A stretch of 64,000 bases of DNA, taken from assembly GCF_036227225.1 (NCBI RefSeq), contig NZ_CP109444.1, positions 7,421,501-7,485,500 of the forward strand, given 5' to 3'. The translations under genes were made by a program, and so were the position numbers. The stretch is from Streptomyces sp. NBC_01478. GTDB lineage: Bacteria > Actinomycetota > Actinomycetes > Streptomycetales > Streptomycetaceae. Below, piece after piece: positions 41,148 to 48,883 of this stretch. Position 1 is the first letter of the stretch, and each line of letters opens with the position of its first letter. The notes beneath the pieces are model-generated. The model made no database searches. It was not told the DNA's origin and saw only the letters and a program-made list of their open reading frames with translations.

Positions 41148-43859
41148 GTGAGCGAGATACCAGCGAAGGCCACGGAGTCCGAGGACCCGTCGGACCGCGC
41201 GAAGGCTGAGGCCGCGGGCTCCGCCGACGTGCCCGCCGACGCCTTGCGGGTCGCCGGCGGCATGGGCGACGGCAGCTCCGAGGGCGACGCGTTGTCCGTC
41301 GGCGACGCCATGTGGCAGAGCAGCCCACCCGGCTCGATCTACGACTACATCAAGGTCGCCTCCTTCTCCATAGGCCCCGACGGCCTCGTCGACCAGTGGA
41401 GCCTGCGGGCCGAGCAGCTCTTCGGCATCCCCACCGACCGCGCGGTGGGCATGGACCCCATCGAGGCGTTCGTCGACCCCGAACTGCACGAGCGCGGCCA
41501 GCGGAAGATGGCCGAGATCCTGGACGGCCGAGAGTGGACCGGAGTGGTCCCCTTCCGGGTGCCGGAGACCGCCGAGGGCGAGCCCGCCAAGGAGGGTCTC
41601 GCCGAGGTCTATGTGATGCCGACCCGGACCGAGGAGGGCGAGCGGGCCGCCGTCTGCATCGTCGTCGACGTCCGCATCCTGCGCCGCATCGAGACCGATC
41701 TCGCCGCCTCGCAGTCGATATTCGGTCAATCTCCGTTCGGTTTCCTGCTGATCGACCCCGACCTGCGGGTCCGGCGCGCCAACCAGCAGATCGCCAACAC
41801 CTTCGGCGGCACCCCCGACGACCACCGAGGCCGGGGCGTCCGCGACTATCTGCAGAGCCCCGAGGCCGAGCGGGTCACCGCGACCCTGCGCCGGGTCCTG
41901 GAGACCGGCAACTCCATCACGGACATGCAGGTCACCGGTCTCGTGCCCGGTTCCGAAGAACGCCGGCACTGGTCCATCAACCTCTACCGCGTGCACAGTG
42001 GCAGCGGCCGTCCCATCGGCATCGCCTGGCTCGGCACCGACGTCACCGCCCGCCGCGCCGCCGCCCGCGAGGCCGCCTCCGCGCGGCGCAATCTCGCCCT
42101 TCTGAACGAGGCCGGCGCCCGGATCGGGAACTCCCTCGACCTGGAGACCACGGCCCGCGAACTCCTCGACGTCGTCGTCCCCGGCTTCTGCGACCTGGCG
42201 ACCGTCGACCTCTACCAGGGCCTCCTGGCCGGCGACGAGACCCCGCCGGGCCGCGCCGACGGCAGCGCGGAGCTCCGCCGGGTGGCCTTCGCCAGCGCGG
42301 TCTCCGACGCCCCCTTCGTCGGCGGCGGCGCCCCGGTGGCCGTGAACGCGGTCCACCACTACCCCTTCAACTCGCCCTGCGCGGACGCCCTGCGCACCGC
42401 CCGCCCGCAGTACGTCCCCGCCGAGGAGGGCGGCCCGGTCCAGTCCACGCTGGCCGTGCCGATGGTCGCCCACGACACCGTCGTAGGACTCGTGCAGTTC
42501 GCCCGTACGAAGGGCAGCGAGCCGTTCGGCGACCGGGACCGGGATCTCGCGGTGGAGCTGGCGGCGCGGGCCGCCGTCTGTATCGACAACGCGCGGCTGT
42601 ACCGGCGTGAGCACGAACGGGCGTTGATACTGCAGCGGTCCCTTCTCCCGCCCGGCGACCCGGAGGCCTCCGGCCTCGACATCGCGTGCCGCTACCTGCC
42701 CGGGAACGCGGCGACCGAGGTCGGCGGCGACTGGTTCGACGTCATCGAACTCCCCGGCCACCGCACGGCGTTGGTGGTCGGAGACGTGATGGGACGCGGT
42801 CTACGCGCGGCGGTGGCCATGGGCGAACTCCGCACAGCGGTGCGCACCTTGGCCCTCCTCGACCTCGAACCGGCCGAAGTCCTCTCCGCGTTGGACGAGA
42901 TCGCCCGCGGCCTCGGCACACCGGGCGGAGTCCAGCAGGCCACCCGGGCCGCCCGCCGCCCCCGCGAGGCCGACCTCGCCGAGGTGTACCTGGCGACCTG
43001 CATCTACGCGGTCTACGACTCGGTGACCAGGCGCTGCACCTTCGCCAACGCGGGCCATCTCCCGCCGGTCCTGGTGGAACCGGGCGAGGCGGCGCTGATG
43101 CTGGACGTCCCGCCGGGCATGCCGCTCGGCGTCGGCGGCGAGCCCTTCGAGGAGGTGGAGGTCGAACTGCCCGAAGGCGCGCTGCTGGCGCTCTACACGG
43201 ACGGACTGGTCGAGTCCCGCGACCACCCCCTCGACGAGGGCCTCCAGGCCTTCGTCGGCGCGCTGACCGACCCGACCCGTCCGCTGTCGTCCGGAGAGCA
43301 CCCCTCGGCCGCCGCACTCAACGCCGAGACCCACCGCGACCTGGAGGACGTCTGCGATCACGTCCTCAGCACCCTCGACACCCACCACGGCGAGGACGAC
43401 ATCGCGCTGCTCATGGCGCGCGTCCAGGGCCTGCCCGAGGACTCGGTCGGCGACTGGACGCTGCCGCGCGAACCACGCAGCGTGGGCCGCGCCCGCGAGT
43501 ACGCCCGCACCCGACTCCAGTCCTGGGACCTCGAACCCCTCATCGACACCACGGAGTTGCTGGTCAGCGAACTGGTGACGAACGCGCTGCGGTACGGCGA
43601 GGGCGAGATCAGGCTGCGGCTGCTGCTGGACCGCACCTTGGTGTGCGAGGTGTGGGACGCGGGCCTGGTCCAGCCGCGCCGCCGCCGCGCCCGCGACACG
43701 GACGAGGGCGGCCGGGGCCTGCAGTTGGTCGGCCTCCTGTCGGCGTCCTGGGGCTCCCGCCGGACACCTCGCGGCAAGACGGTGTGGTTCGAACTCCCGT
43801 TGCCCGACGGGGAGAACGGGATGGTCGACCCGGCGGAGGCCCTGCTCAGCCTGTTCTGA
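41148..43859 (+). CDS. PAS-PAS-GAF-PP2C(SpoIIE)-HATPase signalling phosphatase
   Basis: 903 aa from GTG 41148 (TGGAGGGG upstream). Domains in order: PAS about 65-180 (FSIGPDGLVDQWSLRAEQLFG); a second PAS about 190-305 (SPFGFLLIDPDLRVRRANQQ); GAF about 320-480; PP2C/SpoIIE about 500-750 (EVGGDWFDVIELPG, VGDVMGRGLRAAVAM, GEDDIALLMARV); HATPase_c about 765-890 (LLVSELVTNALRYG, DEGGRGLQLVG). It has no membrane segments. The protein combines sensing, Ser/Thr phosphatase and anti-sigma-kinase modules, as in many Streptomyces partner-switching systems. The related kinase gene immediately upstream points to a shared pathway. Signal and sigma target are unknown. Confidence 0.95.
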   Translation: MSEIPAKATESEDPSDRAKAEAAGSADVPADALRVAGGMGDGSSEGDALSVGDAMWQSSPPGSIYDYIKVASFSIGPDGLVDQWSLRAEQLFGIPTDRAVGMDPIEAFVDPELHERGQRKMAEILDGREWTGVVPFRVPETAEGEPAKEGLAEVYVMPTRTEEGERAAVCIVVDVRILRRIETDLAASQSIFGQSPFGFLLIDPDLRVRRANQQIANTFGGTPDDHRGRGVRDYLQSPEAERVTATLRRVLETGNSITDMQVTGLVPGSEERRHWSINLYRVHSGSGRPIGIAWLGTDVTARRAAAREAASARRNLALLNEAGARIGNSLDLETTARELLDVVVPGFCDLATVDLYQGLLAGDETPPGRADGSAELRRVAFASAVSDAPFVGGGAPVAVNAVHHYPFNSPCADALRTARPQYVPAEEGGPVQSTLAVPMVAHDTVVGLVQFARTKGSEPFGDRDRDLAVELAARAAVCIDNARLYRREHERALILQRSLLPPGDPEASGLDIACRYLPGNAATEVGGDWFDVIELPGHRTALVVGDVMGRGLRAAVAMGELRTAVRTLALLDLEPAEVLSALDEIARGLGTPGGVQQATRAARRPREADLAEVYLATCIYAVYDSVTRRCTFANAGHLPPVLVEPGEAALMLDVPPGMPLGVGGEPFEEVEVELPEGALLALYTDGLVESRDHPLDEGLQAFVGALTDPTRPLSSGEHPSAAALNAETHRDLEDVCDHVLSTLDTHHGEDDIALLMARVQGLPEDSVGDWTLPREPRSVGRAREYARTRLQSWDLEPLIDTTELLVSELVTNALRYGEGEIRLRLLLDRTLVCEVWDAGLVQPRRRRARDTDEGGRGLQLVGLLSASWGSRRTPRGKTVWFELPLPDGENGMVDPAEALLSLF

Positions 43860-43903
43860 CGGCTCCTGACCGACGGCTCCCGACCGACGGCGACCGCGGT
43901 GTT

Positions 43904-45481
43904 CTACGGCGGCGGAAGGCCCCTGCGTTTCCGGGTGGCCGGTCCGCCGAAGCAGAGGGGTGGGCCGCCGTCCGGCTCCTCGCCGAGGAGGATGCCGCCC
44001 AGGACCGCCCCGCCGACCCCGCTCGTACGGTCGCCGGCGCGACCGTCGTACGGGTTCCCGTGCACACGGACGTCCTGCTCGGCCGCCTCCCGGGCCTCCA
44101 GCGCGGGTACGTCGGCTGCGGCGGGGTCGGTCGCGAGCAGCAGTTCCGCCTCCGCCAGTCGGGTCCGGGCGGCTGTGCCCACGGCACCCCGGTGCGTCGC
44201 CACGAACCCGTCCGCCGCGCCGACGTCACTCCGCCCGACGAGCCACGCGGCGGCACCGAGCACCCCGTCCCGCCCGGCGCCCAGCGGCAGCACGGCCCGG
44301 ACGATGCGGCGCAGGGCGTCGAGGGGGTCGTAGGGGCTGTCGCCGGTCAGTTCTTCCCGTACGGCGGCGAGGGTGGCGTGGGCGTGGGCGAGACGGGTGT
44401 GGAGCCGGCCGGGTGCGGGCTCGGTCGTCGCCCTGGCGAGCTCGGCTTCCGCTCCGGTGAGTGCGGCGGGGACCAACTCGGCTGCGGCGGGGAGGGAGTT
44501 GGCGAGCCGGTCGACGTCGTTCAGGAAGACGTCGGCCTGGCCGATGGCTCCCTCGGCGGCGCGGAGGTCGCGTATCGCCGTGCCGGTGTCGTCCAAGTCG
44601 GCTGCCTGGCGGGCCTGGTTGAGATGGGTGGTGGCGAACACGAGCCGGTCCTTGGCCTGTTCGACGTATCCGGTGACGGCCGAGGTCGCGGTTGCCAGGG
44701 GGTAGCGGGTGTTCAGGTCGGCGAGGGTGGCGTCCACGCCCCCCGCACGGCCGGCCAGTTCCCGGAAACGGGTCTCGGCGATACCGAGGGAGCTGTCCAA
44801 CTCCTGCTCCAGCGCGCGGAGTTGATCGAACGCCGGTGCTTCGGTGTCGAGCCGCCGTCCGGCTTCGGCACACCGTCCGACGATCCCGGCGAGGGCGTGC
44901 CGCCGGGCGGCGTCCTCTCCGGGCACGCCCTGGTCGTAGCGCAGGCGTATCGCGAAGGCGGCGGAGAGTTCACGCTCGGCCTTCCGCAGGGCGCGGACGA
45001 ACGGTTCGACGGCCCCGGCGTCCGTCCCGAACCGGGCCTCGACGAAGGCGAGTTCCTCACGGCTGGTGCGCAGGCAGTCGTCGGCCTGGACGAGGGCGGC
45101 ACCGGCCTGGCGTTCCAGTACGGGGAGCGGGGTGACGGGGGGCTGGGGCGACACGACCCCGGGAGTGGTACGGGTACGGGCCCTACGGGTACGGCGCACA
45201 TACCCGTACCCGGCGAGTACGCCGACGCCGCCCACGGCGACGAGGGGCAGTACCAGATCGGCGCCGGACGCACCTCCCTCGGCGTCCTGCCGCCCGTGCC
45301 CACCCGCGACGGCGACGGGCCCGCCCCGGGCGGCCGCAACCGGAACCTCCGCATTGATCGTCATCACCGGCAACACCAACCACACGACCCCGGCCGCCCC
45401 ACCCACCACGGCATGCGCCACCCGCACGGATATGTGGGAGGTCCCGCGCCGCGGCCGGCCCCGTATCAAGGATGACGTCAC
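43904..45481 (-). CDS. TPM-family-like membrane protein lacking the TPM domain
   Basis: 525 aa. The long helical part (residues 120-480) looks like the C-terminal region of actinomycete TPM-domain proteins as I know them: DDCLRTSREELAFVEARFG, RRHALAGIVGRCAEAGRRL, YDPLDALRRIVRAVLPL, FVATHRGAVGTAARTRLAEAE. In those proteins an extracellular TPM domain precedes a membrane helix and this region. Here the N-terminus has only a signal-like segment (VVWLVLPVMTINAEVPVAA), a short spacer and a helix (LVLPLVAVGGVGVLAGYGYV), so the TPM domain is missing. It ends RKRRGLPPP. Either the domain was lost or this is a specialised variant. Confidence 0.7.
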   Translation of the reverse strand: MTSSLIRGRPRRGTSHISVRVAHAVVGGAAGVVWLVLPVMTINAEVPVAAARGGPVAVAGGHGRQDAEGGASGADLVLPLVAVGGVGVLAGYGYVRRTRRARTRTTPGVVSPQPPVTPLPVLERQAGAALVQADDCLRTSREELAFVEARFGTDAGAVEPFVRALRKAERELSAAFAIRLRYDQGVPGEDAARRHALAGIVGRCAEAGRRLDTEAPAFDQLRALEQELDSSLGIAETRFRELAGRAGGVDATLADLNTRYPLATATSAVTGYVEQAKDRLVFATTHLNQARQAADLDDTGTAIRDLRAAEGAIGQADVFLNDVDRLANSLPAAAELVPAALTGAEAELARATTEPAPGRLHTRLAHAHATLAAVREELTGDSPYDPLDALRRIVRAVLPLGAGRDGVLGAAAWLVGRSDVGAADGFVATHRGAVGTAARTRLAEAELLLATDPAAADVPALEAREAAEQDVRVHGNPYDGRAGDRTSGVGGAVLGGILLGEEPDGGPPLCFGGPATRKRRGLPPP

Positions 45482-45604
45482 ATTTCGGAGCGTATGAGCA
45501 GGAATGCGGGCGCGCGACCGGGAAGCGCTCAGGGTGGGACGTGGGGGTGTACGGGGGGTGTGTGAGGTGCGAGGTGTGCGGCTACGAGGAGGGGCGGAGC
45601 GGGG

Positions 45605-46765
45605 ATGGCGGACGTGGGGGATACGGGTGTGGGGATACCTGCCGGGACCGATGCGACCGGTGGTGCCGTGCCGGGCGATTCACCCGAGGCCGCCGACGGT
45701 GGCGTACCCCCACAGGGGCCACCCGCACCCGACGGCGAAAGCAGCACAGGTGGGCGGGGTGGGAAAGCGAAGTGGGTTCGGCGGGGCGTCCTCGCTGTGG
45801 TGCTTGCCCTGGTGGTTCCGCTGCTCGGTGCTGAGATCGCCCTGCGCGTGAATTACGCCGGTGAACCGTCCGACGGCACGTACACCAGGGACAAGGACGC
45901 GATCTGGCTGGGCCACGCGTGGGTGGACGGTCGTAAGACCGACGCGGACCTCTCGGCGCTCGCCGGTCGACTCAAAGGCACCGGTATCCGGGACCTGTAC
46001 GTCCATTCAGGCCCCCTGGAGCACGACGGCACCCTCCCGGAGTCGGACTACCCCAAGGCGGCCTGGCTGATCGAGTCGGTGCACAGGGAACTGCCCGGCG
46101 TCCGCGTCCAGGCCTGGCTGGGTGACAAGCTCGCCACCGAGAGCCCCGACGGCCTGCGCCTGCAACGCGCGGCGACCCGCACCGCGATCGTCGCCTCCAC
46201 CCGCCAGATCCTCGCCGCCGGCTTCGAGGGCGCCCACTTCGACCTGGAACCCCTCCACTCCGGCGACCCGAACTACCTCGACCTCCTCGACCGGCTGCAC
46301 GACGTCACCGAGGCCCACCACGCCCAACTCTCCGTCGCCGCCCACCAGATCGACCCGCTCCCCGCCTTCCACTCCCTCTGGGGCACCCTCACCAACCACC
46401 CCAAGTGGTGGTCCCAGGCGTACTTCGGCCAGGTCGCCCGCCGCGTCGACCAGATCGCCGTCATGTCGTACGACACGATGCAGCCGTTGCAGAGTCTCTA
46501 CGGCGGCTATGTCGCCCAGCAGACCTCGCTCGCCCTGGAGGTCACCCCGGACTCCACCGACCTCCTCATGGGCCTGCCCTTCTACCACGAGAACCGCTTC
46601 GGCCACGTGGGCTCCGCGGAGACCGTCCCCGCCGCCGTACGCGGCGTACGCCTCGGCCTGTCCCGCACGGACGCGGACCGCGCGAACTTCGGCGTCGCCC
46701 TGTACGTCGACTTCGCGGCGACGGAGGCGGACTGGACCGCGTACCGGGAGGACTGGGTGCACTGA
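45605..46765 (+). CDS. Membrane-anchored GH18-like protein
   Basis: 386 aa. A disordered Gly/Pro N-terminus (residues 1-55) and one membrane helix (GVLAVVLALVVPLLGAEIAL) are followed by an extracellular TIM-barrel-like region. GH18-type cues are the start of a strand GIRDLYVHSGPL, the catalytic-strand equivalent GAHFDLEPL (D-x-E) and VDQIAVMSYDTMQPL. The full DxxDxDxE motif is not present, so the enzyme may be inactive or belong to a GH18-like clan with another substrate. It probably faces the cell wall. A 112-bp gap lies between it and the minus-strand TPM-like gene. Confidence 0.75.
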   Translation: MADVGDTGVGIPAGTDATGGAVPGDSPEAADGGVPPQGPPAPDGESSTGGRGGKAKWVRRGVLAVVLALVVPLLGAEIALRVNYAGEPSDGTYTRDKDAIWLGHAWVDGRKTDADLSALAGRLKGTGIRDLYVHSGPLEHDGTLPESDYPKAAWLIESVHRELPGVRVQAWLGDKLATESPDGLRLQRAATRTAIVASTRQILAAGFEGAHFDLEPLHSGDPNYLDLLDRLHDVTEAHHAQLSVAAHQIDPLPAFHSLWGTLTNHPKWWSQAYFGQVARRVDQIAVMSYDTMQPLQSLYGGYVAQQTSLALEVTPDSTDLLMGLPFYHENRFGHVGSAETVPAAVRGVRLGLSRTDADRANFGVALYVDFAATEADWTAYREDWVH

Positions 46766-46852
46766 GCGCGAGGTCAAGTGCGCTCAAAATACGGTGCTGT
46801 TCACAGCAAGGGATGCGATGATCCGGTCACGTCTGACGGGGGATGGTGGGCG

Positions 46853-47140
46853 ATGATGTTGACATGGCTGGCCGCGGGGGCCTTGCTGCTGCTGGCGGCA
46901 CTCGGGATCTTCACGGTGGCGACCGGCTGGATGCCGCCGATGGCGCGAGGCAGGGTCGTACGGCCCGAGTTGTGGGGATACGGCACGCTGACCTTGGCGC
47001 TGGGCATGGGGACGGGCCTGTCCCTGCAGTGGTGGGCGGATTCCCTGACGATGGACAACCTGGGCGGTGCGACGGCGTTCGCACTGATCATCTTCGGCGG
47101 TGTGCTGCAGTGGCGCGCGCAGCGCCCCGGGACTCTGTGA
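46853..47140 (+). CDS. Small three-helix membrane protein
   Basis: 95 aa from ATG 46853. Three hydrophobic stretches are visible: LTWLAAGALLLLAALGIFTV, GYGTLTLALGMGTGLSLQWW and ATAFALIIFGGVLQW. I recognise no family. Its TGA overlaps the GTG start of the APH-like kinase gene (GTGA), so the two are translationally coupled and may work together. Confidence 0.75.
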   Translation: MMLTWLAAGALLLLAALGIFTVATGWMPPMARGRVVRPELWGYGTLTLALGMGTGLSLQWWADSLTMDNLGGATAFALIIFGGVLQWRAQRPGTL

Positions 47141-48132
47141 CCGTCACCCGCAGGGAACTCACCCGCGACGACCTGACCCCGCTGGCCCGCGCCGCCCTCG
47201 GCCGCACCCCGACAACCGTCACCCGTGTCCGGGGCGGTTCGAAGAAGGGCGTCTACCGCCTCGTCTTCGAGGACCGTTCGACGGCCGTGGCCTACGTGTG
47301 GTCACCCGACGAGGACCTCTGGGACGCCGGCCCCGGCGACCCCCGCGACCCCTTCTCCCACGCCTCCGGCCTCACCCTCTTCACGGCGGCGGCCGACCGC
47401 CTCGCCGCGGCCGGCGTCCGTGCGCCCCGGCTCCTCCACGCCGACGCCACGCACACCCACCTCCCGGCGGACGCGGCGCTCGTCGAGGACCTCCCCGGCG
47501 GCACCCTGGAGGACCTGCTGGCCGGCGACCCGGCCGCCGCGTCGGACGCGCTGGAGCGGGCGGCGGCCCTGCTCGACGCCCTGCACGCCTGCACGGGCCC
47601 GCGCTTCGGGAAGGTCGCGGTGGTCGACAACGGCGGTTCCTCGTACGGGAGTTCATGCGAGCAGCTCGTCGCGGAACGGGCTCTGGGCGACCTCGACGAA
47701 CTCGTCGCACGCGAGCCCCGGGTCGCCGCCGTCCACGGCCAACTGACCGACAGGCTGGGGGCATTGGCCGCGCTGGTCCGCCCCCGCACCTCGGCCCCCG
47801 CTCTCATCCACGGCGAACTCGGCCCCGACCACGTCCGCGTGACCCCCGACGGCGACCTCGCCCTCATCGACATCGAAGGCCTCATGTACTTCGATGTCGA
47901 ATGGGAGCACGTCTTCCTCCGCCTGCGCTTCGGCCGTCACTACGACGCCCTGCGCACCGGGAACCTGGACGAGGCCCGGCTGCGCCTCTACCGCCTGGCG
48001 ATGCATCTCTCCCTGGTGGCGGGCCCGTTGCGCCTCCTGGAGGTCGGTGACTTCGACGACCCCGCGTTCATGCGGGGCATCGCCGAGCACAACCTCGGCC
48101 AGGTGCTCACCCTCCTGCGGACCGCCTCCTGA
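47137..48132 (+). CDS. Aminoglycoside-phosphotransferase-like kinase
   Basis: 331 aa from GTG 47137, coupled to the upstream gene. The Brenner-type catalytic motif is HGELGPDHVRV (usual HGDxxxxN is altered: Asp to Glu, Asn to His), and the metal-binding motif is LALIDIEGLMYFD in place of IDWE/D. The changes may mean a different substrate or loss of activity. APH-fold kinases act on antibiotics, choline or other metabolites, and no resistance role can be inferred. Its last 26 bp overlap the end of sdhB on the other strand. Confidence 0.85.
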   Translation: MTVTRRELTRDDLTPLARAALGRTPTTVTRVRGGSKKGVYRLVFEDRSTAVAYVWSPDEDLWDAGPGDPRDPFSHASGLTLFTAAADRLAAAGVRAPRLLHADATHTHLPADAALVEDLPGGTLEDLLAGDPAAASDALERAAALLDALHACTGPRFGKVAVVDNGGSSYGSSCEQLVAERALGDLDELVAREPRVAAVHGQLTDRLGALAALVRPRTSAPALIHGELGPDHVRVTPDGDLALIDIEGLMYFDVEWEHVFLRLRFGRHYDALRTGNLDEARLRLYRLAMHLSLVAGPLRLLEVGDFDDPAFMRGIAEHNLGQVLTLLRTAS

Positions 48133-48883
48133 TCTTCGACCCCAGCCACACCAGCGGGTCGTACTTCCGGTCAACTGCCCTTTCCTTCAAGGGGATCAGC
48201 GCGTTGTCCGTGATGTGGATGCCCTCGGGGCAGACCTCGGAGCAGCACTTGGTGATGTTGCAGTAGCCGAGGCCGTGTTCGTCCTGGGCGGTCTTCTTGC
48301 GGTCCAGGCCGCTCTCCGCCGCCGCATCCAGCGGGTGCATGTCCAACTCCGCTACCCGCATGAGGAATCGGGGACCCGCGAACGCCGTCTTGTTCTCCTC
48401 GTGGTCGCGGACCACATGGCAGGTGTCCTGGCACAGGAAGCACTCGATGCACTTGCGGAACTCCTGCGAGCGGTCCACGTCCTCCTGCATCATCCGGTAC
48501 TCGCCCGCGGCCACGCCCTCCGGCGGCACGAACGCCGGAACCTCCCTGGCCTTCTGGTAGTTGAAGCCGACGTCCGTGACCAGGTCCCGTACGACGGGGA
48601 AGGCGCGGAGCGGAGTGACCGTGATGGTCTCCTCGCGGGTGAACACCGACATGCGGGTCATGCACATCAGCCGGGGCCGCCCGTTGATCTCCGCCGAGCA
48701 CGAACCGCACTTGCCCGCCTTGCAGTTCCAGCGCACGGCGAGGTCGGAGGCCTGCGTGGCCTGGATGCGGTGGATGATGTCGAGGATCACCTCGCCGTCG
48801 TTGACCTCGACCTCGAAGTCCTTCAGGCCGCCGCCCTTGACGTCCCCCCGCCACACCTTGAAACGGGCCTCGTAGCTGCTCAC
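48107..48883 (-). CDS. sdhB: Succinate dehydrogenase/fumarate reductase iron-sulfur subunit
   Basis: 258 aa. The 2Fe-2S ligands are C54, C59, C62 and C74 (CKAGKCGSC). The C-terminal ferredoxin-like part has the 4Fe-4S cysteines C145, C148, C151, C155 (CIECFLCQDTC) and the 3Fe-4S set C208, C214, C218 (CNITKCCSEVC). It passes electrons from the flavoprotein to the membrane subunit in the TCA cycle and respiratory chain. Its start overlaps the end of sdhA by 4 bp. Gene order sdhC-sdhA-sdhB with a single membrane subunit is the fumarate-reductase-like type found in actinomycetes. Confidence 0.96.
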   Translation of the reverse strand: MSSYEARFKVWRGDVKGGGLKDFEVEVNDGEVILDIIHRIQATQASDLAVRWNCKAGKCGSCSAEINGRPRLMCMTRMSVFTREETITVTPLRAFPVVRDLVTDVGFNYQKAREVPAFVPPEGVAAGEYRMMQEDVDRSQEFRKCIECFLCQDTCHVVRDHEENKTAFAGPRFLMRVAELDMHPLDAAAESGLDRKKTAQDEHGLGYCNITKCCSEVCPEGIHITDNALIPLKERAVDRKYDPLVWLGSKIRRRSAGG

